Shown here: piece by piece, positions 23,867 to 43,069 of the stretch
Layout: each line of letters starts with the position of its first letter
Position numbering within the stretch: position 1 is the first letter of the stretch
NCBI GenBank assembly: GCA_019843655.1
Contig: JACDQD010000008.1
Coordinates: forward strand, 10,636,442 to 10,700,441
Direction: 5' to 3'
DNA from: Lethocerus indicus
Lineage: Eukaryota > Arthropoda > Insecta > Hemiptera > Belostomatidae
DNA length: 64,000 nucleotides
The notes under the pieces: model-generated
Seen by the model: only the letters and a program-made list of their open reading frames with translations
Told to the model about the DNA's origin: nothing
Database searches by the model: none
Made by a program: the position numbers and the translations under genes

Positions 23867-25276
23867 TTAGTGCTTTTATAAACTCATTTATCACTGATCT
23901 TTTACCACTGTCCATTGGAAATCCTGTTTCATAATATTATAAATTCAAAAGCGTAATATATTGTTAAATTTAATACAAAGGATATTGGATGGGGGATTTT
24001 ATAATAAAATAAATTACTGGTATATATAATTTATATATATTATGTATATTTATTAAATATAGATATTCCCTTTGCTTACTATTGAGGCAGACTAACATTA
24101 AAACAAAATAAGTTTAGTCTATAAGTTACAGATTGAAGCTGCTAGCTGACTAGTGCCCTATGAATTTCGCATGTACAAAAATTACATTATATATAATACA
24201 CTGGTTTTTTGTTTTAAAGATTACAAATTCAATTCAACTGTACCAAATAAAGTCCAAAAGTTAACTGCACCGATAAAAAAAAAAGAAATTAAATCTTTCC
24301 CGACCTTATTCATTTAAATTAAATACTCCAAAAGGTCTATTAAATAAATCAACAAAAAATATCACAATATCAACCTGTTATACACATATACCTGCCATCT
24401 AAAAGTGTCAAATGTTGTATAAAGAGCGTACAATATAATATATTGTCAAGACGGTATTAGTTACTCTTATTTTTTAAAGGAGGAACATTAGTATAAGTTA
24501 GTTCGGATTTATGCTTTACAACTGTCGCTCATATACGATTCGACTTGACACTAAAACCAACCCCATTTTGTAAAAAAAAATTGTTAACAATTACCAAAAA
24601 AATTTTAAAACATCCGAAACTGTTGAGCAATTTGGCAAGACGAACAAAGGCCAACTGTCATATAGAGTCGCATTATACAATATTTATTGAAATAAATAAA
24701 CGGTTCCAATTCGCAGATAAATAATGCAGTGAAAATTTACGGGTTTTGGCTTACGACACTGCTATATATTATTACATTAACTTAGCTTTGGTAATCGGAT
24801 TTGTATCAACTATTTAGCTAAAAATTATAAAATCCACAATGAAGATACACTTAAATCTATCAACTGTGACATCGGCGCTCAATTATGTACTATCTTTGGT
24901 ATATTATGTACAAAGCGATATTCTACAGGACAATATACCAATAGACCACAAATACTGCCAACAAATAATATTTACAAACAGAAATCAATCTAAAAAATAA
25001 TTACAATTAATAATAAATTAGGAACCAAGTTCGTATAATAATTATATAATTCGCAATTACATTCATGAATTGAAGAAAATATCTCGCGCACGAACAAAAT
25101 GTCTCTTACCGATATTAAAGTATTTATTATAATATAATACAAATAAAGTAAATAAAGGAATCCTAGAGTACAAAAGCGGAGAAGATACTTTTGTTGAATC
25201 GCGTGTTGGGCAGAGAGAGAGAGAACTATCTACATATAACTGTATGTACAACACGCGCCATGTAATTTCTGGACAC

Positions 25277-25282
25277 TTTATT
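25277..25282 (-). promoter_or_regulatory. Candidate polyadenylation signal of the spitz-like gene
   Basis: AATAAA on the minus strand about 240 bases after the stop codon. Later alternatives on the same strand lie at 25123-25128 and 24683-24688, so the 3' UTR could be longer. Confidence 0.4.
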
Positions 25283-25522
25283 AAAACAAAGCCGTTTACA
25301 TCTTATTGTAATATCTCCTCAGAACTTATCCATGGGGGGGGAGGGGTCAATAAGACCTGCCCAAATTTCATAAAACCGATCCAACAACACGGTGGAATGT
25401 TATAACCCAGACCGACACAATATAAATATGCTTAAAAAACAAAACACAGACACAGATACCGTTAATTAAAAAAACACAACAATGTCGACAGATTCATTGT
25501 AGGTATGTGCGCTTTCTATGTG

Positions 25523-32279
<6,757 letters not shown>

Positions 32280-35200
32280 CTGAAAGAAAAATACATTTTT
32301 TTTAATTATTTTTCCACCATTTGTATTAAAATAATATGGGAGGATAAACTAATTTTTGTGTTACATTATTCTATTTGTACAGATGATTTATACCCTCATG
32401 AAAGCGCCGAACGATCATTTTACGATGAGTAATACGAATATAAACAATGAAAATTGTGGGTCAAGTAATTAATAAAAAAAAATGATTAAGGTTCCACTAC
32501 GGGTAAAATCATTTTCATGGAAATTCTGCCTCATGCCAAATCATATCTCTTGTCAAAAAAAAGTCGTTCAACTCTCGAGAACGTCTTTATCTCCGAATAG
32601 TCACTCAATAGTTACCTCGAGTTGACGCGAGCGATGTATATTTATTTTAGAAATAAAATTACTTCGGGGCCTTACAATTTCCAGCTGGGCAGTGTCAGGT
32701 TTCGCCTTTAATAGCACAAGGAGAGAGAGACGGGCGGACAACAAACATTCGATAAGATTAAGATAAAGACGGTAACAACGTCTGGCGACGGGGGAAAACA
32801 AAATAATCTTATCCGCGATTAAACACGGTTAATTAAACACGCCGGAATTAACGCATCGAGGATACGCGTCGGTAATGTAGATTCCCCGTTGGTTACAGAA
32901 ACAAAATTGAGAACTTTACATCTTCAGAATTTCATACTGTAATGCATTATAACTACAGTAGGATTCGAGAAACTATATCTTCCAAACCAAGTTATACAAG
33001 AACGGTTGAAGTGATTGGTATATAAACGTTGGTGTGTGATGATGGTCACGTGGATTGGGAAGGAGTGAATTTATCACTGGGAGCAAATTAGAAACGGGAC
33101 GGACACGTTAATAATTCTGATGTGGAACCGAGGGGGACCAGTCTCATTTCTGCCGGCAAATATTAATAAAGGAAGTCGTCCGAGCGTGTTATTGGCCAGA
33201 GACCGGCACCAAATTGAAAACCAGACACGGGCGGAGGGAGGTCGCGTCACGGTCCAGACGAAAAAAGACAGCCCATATCCCGAAATTTTATGAATATCCA
33301 TTAAATGAATCAAAATTTTCGATCACTAAAGCCAGAAGAGAAGGATAATTCGGGCTGAATTTCATAGGAATTAATACATTTTATCCGATTAACACTAATA
33401 ACGTTAATTCTTCGTCGGGTATCTAATATACTACTGGGATCTATCTATTTCGCAGGGTAATTAGAATAATCGATATTCTATCAGGATTTTCACAACCGTT
33501 AAGTCATATTCTGTTACTATCCTAAAGGTGGACCACATAAAGAATAAGTGCCGCGAGAAAAGTATATAGTTTTTCGGTCGGCTGGAATTCTACAGGGCGG
33601 GTTAAATTAATTCGGTCGAATCGACCGAGCGTGACATCGATACACCGGCCCCCCATCAGAAACCTGCCAAAACAGCAGCGGCCGAAACTAAAACACGGAC
33701 AAAAAAAAATTACTGAAAAACCGAGAGAAATAGAAAAAAGCGTTACGGTTTGACGGGTCGGAATGAAGGCGGAGGGCGACCGCCACCGCCACCGCCAACG
33801 GCGGCAGATATTAGGCCGGAAAAATCGAACGGAGCGCCGTAGGCACCGCAATTAGGCCCTAATAAGTGAGGAGCGGGAGCAAGGTGGGCGACATATGGCA
33901 GCACATACGGCACACACTAAACTTGAAACTCGAGAACCGGCAACGACAAAAGCTTCGAGTTTCTCACCTGCCCCTCTAAGAAACCCCCGTCCTTGTCCAA
34001 CCGAAACTTCGAATCTTCACCAGAGATACAATCAAAAGAAATGTATCTTCACAACTACAATACCGGGGCGTCCCTTATCCGGTTTACAGCCCATATACAC
34101 TCAGTCATTGAATTACGTATGAACAAGTATGATGTTTATAGTAACAGTGTACAGAGCTGACAGTCATTGCAGTCGAGGACGGAGAAATCTATATGCATTT
34201 CCCAAAGGAAAATAACTAAATAATATTTTGTTAAGCTATATTCAAAAAATAAATAATTAATACAAAAATATAGCTTATATTATAATTGATAAATAGGACT
34301 GTCGACAGCCCGTTTGTTTGTTTAACGTTGGGCATTTGTAACAGCGAGTTTTGAGGGCAAAATGTTTACTCCCGGAATAGTACGCTTAGTACTTGAGCTA
34401 TTTTCGGAAGGGACATTTTTTAAACTTACGATTCGTACCGTCGAACTTTGTCGAAACTGATTCATACTTGCCCACCTTTGTTGGGGGAACAAACGCAAAA
34501 AATAGATTTTACACAAATATACAGTGCGGTCGAAATATAAGAAAAGATTCGATACAGGTTATTGGAAAATTTCTAGGTATTTTTCTAAATCTCAAATCTA
34601 AAGAAGTCACATTTCGTGTCCATTATCTGACGTACCTAACTGTACACCAATAAATAGGGCCCGAAACCGTTCAGGAAATGGATAGACGGCAGTCAATATA
34701 CCGCTAAAATAATTATGTGGTGGGGGGGGGGAGTTTCCTCAGTTGAATGCCCAACACACTGTTCGTTATGGTAGACTTCAATTGGACAATGGTATCGTCG
34801 AATTTTTTTTTCGAGAAAAAACGCAGGGGTAGAGGGACGCGGTTTTCCGAAGAATTAGGTAAACCTTCGGTTTCCGGCAGAGGGTAGAAATCGAGGCCAT
34901 GTTAAATACACCCATCGCCTAACCCCCACCCGGAGCCTTAAAACCAGACAACAAATTGAAAGGTGGTGAGAGACCGGTAAGGGCGATATGAGACAGGTAG
35001 GAGGGGTGGTCTACGACAGATGGCAGCGCAACTTCCGGCTCTTCCTCTCTCCTCGAGACTTCTCTTCCTCTTCATATATATTACCTACCTAGCGTGCGCC
35101 GTTCTCCACCCACGCCACAGCACGTGTCAACTTGCTTATAATAAAGGCGCACGCACACGCTCTCGAAAGGGGGCCACCCTCGCACGATTAGACAGCACAC

Positions 35201-35934
35201 CTCCCGCCCCCTCACATACACGAGACTTCCTCCCTGGGGCCGGCCATCCTCGGGGACAGGAAAAAACGACCCCACTGTTAATGTGCTCTATTTTCGTACA
35301 GGCACTGGCAGATAAAACGAAAAGTCGAGTGCAAATTCGATCGAAACAAACAAATCGACTATCAAATATAACCAATTATCAGTTTGTAAAATATATCCTA
35401 ATTTTATTAGCCTAGATTAGATTTGTAGATGCAAATGCCGAAAGGATATACTGAAATTTGTTACCCTAACGAGAAAGTATTTCCGAAGCGGGTGAAAGTC
35501 GGGCCCGTAACGAATAGTAGAAATCGGACGGTTAATTGGCGCCGAACGATATTTATGCTCAAACTGTTCTTGCGACGGCATAACTTCAGCATTGCTGACA
35601 ACTGATATGGCCCGCTTCTTAGGCAATCGGAAGATTGCCAGTGCCGACAACAGAACGCCGTGACTCAATTTCGCGCTACTCACTAAGTTTGCACGCAGGC
35701 CGTTTTGCAGAGAAAGTATACTGCGTCACAGTCAAATTTAATTACGTCATTATTTTCGATAATTATACTACTTTCTTTATCATCACAAACTCCCTTCTTT
35801 AGAGAATTTATATAATACAATTTTTGACGCGGAACTTTCGATTTCTTCCCATCACGATTAGCATTCAGTACGTGTAGAATACTCCCGAGAATACATAATA
35901 CCCGAACAGTCCGTTTCTAGAGCGAGGGTAGATA

Positions 35935-35935
<1 letters not shown>

Positions 35936-35985
<50 letters not shown>
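35936..35985. repeat. (TA)n microsatellite
   Basis: About 25 TA units. Confidence 0.97.
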
Positions 35986-35988
<3 letters not shown>

Positions 35989-37334
35989 AATAGCCGGGCC
36001 AAAAAGGAGTTGAGACCTACCGCACCGAGCGGCCCCCCTCAGAGTAGCGGCCCCTACAAAAGCCTGTTGTTTCTGGCTAAGGAAGCGGCTGTTCTCCTGT
36101 TGAAGAGAAGCTTCCTCAAGAGACAGATTACAAGGCGATGATAGAGCCCCCTGCCCCACAACAGTAGGTGGTCCACAGCCGGGTAACTAGCCGGCTATCC
36201 TGTTACGGGGGCACGCGCGCACACAACAATAACCGCCCGCACACCACACCACACCACTCTACCAGGACCCTCTCCCCGTCGGAGATCGTGCCTCTCGATC
36301 AATCGGTGAAACGATACTTCAAAGATAACGGATAAACTAGCGGAACACAATACGGCCGATAAACGGTAAAACAGCGGTCGCGATGATGAATAACCGAGAT
36401 AGCCATCGACAGGAACAGGTAGCCCACTAAAAAGGACGGGGACGATCGTATCGCGCCCTTTCTAACGTTTCGCGGAATTCTAAAACGATTTCCCTATCTC
36501 AAAACGCACCGATCTACAGTTCTCGACTGGGACAGACATATACTCCGCATTTTAATACCGACCGATAGATAATATTCTGAAAATCGTTGAGGCGAAACAA
36601 GGTATAGATGAAAACACGAAAAAACATTATCTCGGGCCGTAAATCTTTTACGGTGGACATTCCACCCGACCGGCAATTAATTCCAACAGGTGAGGAAAAA
36701 ACCGAATTACCGAAGGCGTTAAACAACTGTCGAATCCGAGGCGAATATCCGGACATGACGGCCGGCGGCGATATGAATGGCGGATGAGTCCCAGTTAATA
36801 CCGGCGCCGTCGCGATTACCGATACTACGCCAGCATTGCATTCGAAAGGGCCATGTTGCACATTTAAATGGTTTCCTAATCGTATTATTTTAACTTAGAT
36901 AATGTCATAAGGGAAAAAAACAACGAATACATATGATAGTGTCTAAAATAAAGGTTATAAGTCTTTAAAATGATGATTAGATATCTGTCGGTAGTAATTC
37001 GTACAACATAAAGCACGATGAATTCATAGCGCGTAAGTACTTTGCTTATAATTATTTCAATAATATAGAACATAATTTTAGTATATATTATAAAGAAATA
37101 GAGAAATATTATTTTAACAAGGACAGATGTTTCGCAGTAAACAGTAATATAAATTGTATTTCATTCAGCATAAATTTAAACAACCTAATGAGGAGACTAT
37201 TGAGGTTGAATTTGTTACAAGGCTATTGAAGGTTGAACAGGCTTTCAACAAACATTTGCCAACAGGCATTACCACCTCCGTAGTAAGTGCAGCGATCCGG
37301 TTCCAACTTCAATTAGAAGTCGGTGGAAACTGAG

Positions 37335-37353
37335 GTCAGAGTCAGAGTCAGAG
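37335..37353. repeat. Short (GTCAGA)3 repeat
   Basis: Three tandem copies of GTCAGA. Confidence 0.85.
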
Positions 37354-37779
37354 CTGACCGTTCGCCTTAATGTCCCATTCTCCCCCCTGTCGCTGACTAC
37401 CATTAGACAACTCCTCCATCGCCTACCTCTGCCCTGCGCTAGTTCCACAGCATTTACCTTATACGCGAAAACAGGAAAGCGGCTGAGCGAGCTAATCGGA
37501 CCGGTCGTCGGTAACACTACACTCTCTTTTTCTACTAAACAATTCGATGCTACTACTTGTTTACCTGTAGGCAAACATTATTTTGGTTTATAGTGGAAAA
37601 CAATATATTTTATACACGTAATAGTATTTAAGCTATTTCAGTTTAACCTCTGACATAACCTCTTTTCTATAGCCCTCGATGACCGCGTAACTCGGGACAT
37701 TTCAACCGGGGATGAAATCGAACCCGGGGATTGAGAAAAGGAGGCCGCCCGTCCGATACGACGGTCCATTTGACGAATG

Positions 37780-38150
37780 TCTCGGACTATAAATAGTGAG
37801 AGCCGAGGGTGGGTTGGTGGGGGCCCCGCGTGCGTTTGTCTCTGACAAGGGTCACTCCTCTTTGTTGGGCCGTTCCCAGTGTCGGGGCCATAATGACGGC
37901 TCATCGCCCACACGGCCGGCCGCCGGGGCCGTCTCGTTATTACCCCGGGGCGAGCGGGGCGGGGCCGGGCCTCGTACCACCTTTTGTCGGCACCTCGCTC
38001 CCCCGGTGGTCCCCCCGCCCATTGTTTACAGGCGGGGGAGGGGGGGGGCGTCTCCCGGACGACGCGAACGCGGACAACCGGAGTGGACGGCGGGCAAAAA
38101 ACTCGGCACAGTTCCGGCACCGTTTTGGCAGGTAGACCCGTGACCGTCCC
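37780..38150. promoter_or_regulatory. GC-rich, CpG-dense segment with TATA-like box
   Basis: The most GC-rich block in the window, with GGGGCGGGGCC (Sp1/KLF-like) near 37,955 and CTATAAATAG at 37787-37796. The TATA-like box reads TATAAATA on the plus strand, which would drive transcription away from the spitz-like exons. No gene start is evident on either strand, so promoter function is only a possibility. Confidence 0.25.
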
Positions 38151-41100
38151 GATGAGGAATCAATCGGCGGACATGCCAGAAAAAAAACCCGACGATTCGG
38201 TTAGCGCGGACTGTTTTTTTTCCCACCCCAATGCCCTTGAGGTGTTCACTGTCGAAGTGCACGACAAATTGTCGGGGAATGTCAAATATCGACACCGTCC
38301 TCCTTGTTCCCGACAATAAAACGACGACTTATTATTGCAGTCCTCTTGCTATTTGTCCACCCCCGCTTGGACCAACTACAAGAAACACGCGGAGCAAAAA
38401 AAATAAAAGCGCCAAGGCTATTAACGCCGCCTAACCCTAAACAAAAGGAAACATAGTCGCGTCAAGTTTGCAAATCTGATATCCATCAACGGGGGTTGAA
38501 TATATAACTCAGTTGCGCCGCGTATTGCGTTACGCAGTAACGTTTACTTTACTTTATTAATGCGCGTAAGCTACAAGTGGATTGTCCAACAATTACGGTA
38601 TTTATGCTAGATCGGGCTCGGGGAGTTGAATGTCAATGTAGTTTCCGGCCAGCAGCCTGACAACACCGATACTGCTAGTACGATGGCAAACACAGGAAAC
38701 CAAACGAGCGGGTGAAGGCAGAAAATTGCGCGTGCGACATTTTCCCTAAACATAAATTGCGTAATCGTCGTTATTTCGACCCGGGTGACGATAATGACGA
38801 CGATAACTTCCTACAGGACTGGACGTGTGCTCGTTTTTCCGCCTAGATGTTCAGGGACGAGCGATTGTTTTCAGAACGGACAGTAGCGGCGCACAATACA
38901 AACCCGATCCTGGACCGGCAGCGATATTAATGATTCCGTGTTCACTTATCTCTGACAGTAGTAAAACGAGGAGTGAAGAATGCGCCGGGTCCGGGCAAAC
39001 AGGGGAGGGCCCCGGCCGTGGGGATAGAGTCGTCGGTCGGAGGGTCGATTAGTAGCCGGCCTCCACACAACCCGACCTCCATTATATCTCTATATAATTT
39101 AAGAGGTTTGGACTCACTGACGCACTCTCACGCAGACCGGCGGGCGGAAATACAAAGGACCGATGGAAAAGAGAAAGAAAGGAAGAAGGGACACGAGAGT
39201 GATGTTGACAAATTACAGTACGGGCGGTGTGTTTGTGCGGTCGGCAGGGAGTGGACCACCGTCCTAGGAGCATTCACAAGACAACCTAATTGATATCTCT
39301 CTCCCCTTCCCGTCCTCCCACGCATCTATCCACTCTCTCTTTCTTTCAATATTGTCGCTCCTTTATTTTCTGTGTGCCCGACTGGGACCCATCGGTGACT
39401 TCAGAGACCCGCGCTCGAATAAACGTTTTCGTTAAAACCCAAATAAATAGTTTCGAAAGAAAAGACTAGTCGCGGTTTTCTCATTATTTTGTTTCCTCTA
39501 GCTGGTTCGTCCTACGCAATTTCTCTACGCCGTTGAAAATATAAAATTTCGAAAAGTTTATCCGCCCACAAATGATGGACGGGGGGTCGCGTTCACTTGT
39601 AAAAAGTGAACGGAAATGTGCAGTCAACGAGAGCCATAACTTTATTAGGGCGTTATTAACCGTAATTAACAGGAGGGTAATGCGTTGCCGGGTGATCAAC
39701 TGGGCCCGTGTGGAATAAGGATACAAGTTGTGCGACTATAATGCCTTAACGGTGGTCGGTGGAAAGGTTAACCGAATCCGGAACGTACGTACACACCTGC
39801 CGGGCCGGTAACGCTATTGTGTGAGCCAACATCGGGTCCCGGCTATCACTACCTCCTAACTAGTCCCTTTTCTGCTCGTCGACACTCCAAACAACTATTT
39901 TAACTTTATAAACAAAATCCGATACTTCGGGGTTAAAACCAATTTGAAACTTGTTTGGGGTATATATTTATTTGTATATGTATTAATATATATATTATCA
40001 ATCTCTTCTTTTTTGTTTTTCCGGTTCGCCTTCGACAGTAATAGGGGGAGACTATTAAGGCCAAGTCAGATCTACATAGCCTGTCATGGAAATAACCTGC
40101 GTTTAATCCTTGAGAGGCAGGCGTGAATCGTCAGCGCTTTCCGTGTAATCGGCATTACACAACGGAGGCTAACGGTGAGAATAGTGAAGAAAGGAGTGAC
40201 GGAAGGGGGAAAAGAAGTGGGCTTCTTGCGCCAATATAAGGCCAGCCCTCGGTATCAATTGTAATGGGCCCTTTATTGAAGTGTCCTTCGGCGGCGGCGA
40301 GCGTAGGTGAGCGGAGACGACCGGCCATTCAGACCCGTGCGCAACGCCCATTCACGGAAAGCCACCTCCCCATTAACAACGCTCCTCCATTCAGCGCTAA
40401 AAACGTGGCCACCACGAGTTCCGGATTGTGAAGCGCACTCTCATAGAGGAGTCCGACCTATTTTTTATGCAATAAACAGAACCCGCAGTCACGATAGGCT
40501 TCATTCGATCGGACCCGAAAATCGAGTGAGATTAACGCATGAGATAGGTTTACATTCACGCTTACGAAAGCAAATTCCATCATTAGTGCGCACCAGCTTG
40601 CTCGACAATTTTATTAATTGCACCGCGTTAACGTTACAAGGATTGGACAAGGACTCGACTTACGTCACCAGAACTGAAGCACCATTGTCGGATAATTCAG
40701 TGTAATCGCCGTATTCCGGGACTTGTGCGACCCGTCCCGCTTCCGGCTTCCGTTCGAGTGAGCGGACGGGGAAAAATGAACGAGCGACCCTCCACGTTTT
40801 TCCGGTACAGTTTCGGCCCAAGGCAACGAACGTTCTGACTCGAAAGAAAAGCGCCGCCGGAAACTCGAGTCCCGGGCCCCGACTAATGATGCCCGGGAGT
40901 AAATCACGTCGGATGGAGCATGGCGGCAGTCTAGGCGATAGGGCGGGGGCGGGGAAGTCTACTAAAATTTACGAGGTCCTAAACGGGCGGAGATGGGGCG
41001 CAGAACGCCTTCCCGATTAACATTAACTAATACCGCCGCATCGAATACAACTCGGAAGCGAAAAAATACCCCCGACGATAGTCAAATCTGAACACGAGAA

Positions 41101-43039
41101 TTTCGAGGGCTTTTTTAAACAATTTTTTCCTAATTTTTCCCGCACGTCAAATAACTGGAAAAGGCGTCCGGATTGACCGGAAGAGGGACGGAGACGACGT
41201 AGGAGGGAGGGACAGAGGGCGGCGCGTGATACAACGTTTGTTGAACTCTTGTTGGGCAAACTGCCCCCGCGGAGTATTTGCGGCCATGTAAACAAATTCG
41301 GATCGAAGGCGTATTATATACCCGGTTTTAATAATTTTTATTTAGAACGGCCGCCAAGTGCAGAACGGAACAGAGTGCTCCGCCCGGGCTATAGAACGTA
41401 GGCATCGATTTAAAGGGACGACCGACAGACAGAAGGGGATAATATTTCTCAGGCATAAAGCCACGAACGCGCACGAAAAGGAAAGGAAGGTTATTTTCGA
41501 GAAGGAAATACGTTTGCTGCGTATTTAACCGAAAAGTAACGAAAATTCAACTTTCTGCCCGAAGGGAATATCTGTTTCTGTCCTCATTCTTTAGCTTGAC
41601 CTACTTCTTCATATACCATACAGCGGACGAATTCAGTCCCTCGACTGAAACTAACATTTTTGTGTTGTATTAAAGTAGACTGTTAATTAAACGGATATTC
41701 CGAGCTCAGGGGAGTTATTCCTTTCTATTTGCGTTTTTTTTTGTCCCAGCAGAACCGAACTTAAGAATTCTATGCGGGATATTGAGGAAACGGAAGTTCC
41801 GGCGCGGGTAAAAGCTCGCACCGGCATAAACTAGCGAAAATTTAAAACCTCGAGAAGACGAGATATTCGCCGAGCTTAGTAGCCGACGAGCTCTATGGCG
41901 GAGGGCCAAATCCGGGGTGCCGAGTGCCCGAAAACACATTCGGGCCGGAACATATTCAGAGCGGGCGACAAATGCGCAAATCGGAATGCGGCGGCAATTT
42001 CGGTTCAGTTCACCGTCAGAAACTTGCCCACAGCTTTTCTCTCCCTTCGAAATAAGCGGATCGTCCGATTAGAAGCCGTAAATAAAATAACGCGAAGCCG
42101 GAAATGCCGTAGATTGCGAGTGGGAAGGAATTGTGTGTCGGCCCTCTTGTATTTCATTCCGAACGTTTTTCTTATCCCAAAATCCTATTTTTGCCCATCA
42201 TACAGAATCAAAGGTAAATTACTTCCGCATTTCCTGTTCGCCATTGGATACACGTTAGCCATATAATATTATTCCAAATTATAGATTAGAAGAACCCTTT
42301 ATGATCCCTTTATATCACTTTACGATTTCAAAAGTTACAATAAAGATGCAAGGCGTTTCGGGGCAGAACTAAACATCCGTTATTCGAATCTTTTATCGAA
42401 TATAATTAAAACATATTAATAACGTAATTGTTGTGCGACCACCGAGATAATATCGGACTGAGCTCGGATTGAACTCTGAAGTTTACCGCTTATATGTGTT
42501 TATGTCTGATACCGTAAAATAACGTTTTATTGAAAACATTGCGGGGACGGCCGTAGGGAAAATAGAAAATCAGATTGTCCGGGGTTTCGCCATTTTAATT
42601 CCGTCCCTACGAATCTTGGGCAGTTGCCATAGTGACGCGGCTTCATTCGCTAACATCACGGTGTTCGGTATAATAACATAATCGGTCGTCAGGCGGTCGG
42701 TCGAGAATCGATTTCTAAAAAATCGAAACAATGTTATCGGTTTCTAATTTGTTTAATACAGTTCACATCTTGTTTTCATTAATGCAGATACAGACTACGC
42801 AATGCTATACCGAGGTTATTTAGAAGATACCATAATTATTATTTTCAAGTAAGAAACTTAATCCACGAGGTAAATGTGTTACATTATATTATGAACCATT
42901 ATGAACAATATGAAACACACAATTATAAATTGTCTGTGTTTTCTGGGTTTCTTAGATGAATCTACGTTATATTAGAGTTGAGAGATGTAGAACTGGACAC
43001 GGCGAGGGCAGATGTCTCGGTCCGGCCTCCACCATAAAG

Positions 43040-43069
43040 AAGGTAAGGTAAGGTAAGGTAAGGTAAGGT
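43040..43069 (+). repeat. (AAGGT)6 tandem repeat
   Basis: Six perfect copies of AAGGT. Each junction reads AAG|GTAAGG, a consensus 5' splice site. Confidence 0.95.

Larger units (their letters stand above)
23831..25522. other. Intergenic 3'-3' region between PKG and spitz-like gene
   Basis: No coding sequence supported. It is AT-rich and holds the 3' UTRs of both converging genes. CpG reappears from about 24.27 kb, roughly 400 bases after the PKG stop. Confidence 0.75.

Noticed and set aside
37638..38120. 160-codon minus-strand ORF in the GC-rich block, considered as the spitz-like 5' exon
   Set aside because: No signal peptide, Arg/Pro-rich composition typical of GC-rich noncoding frames, no phase-1 donor.
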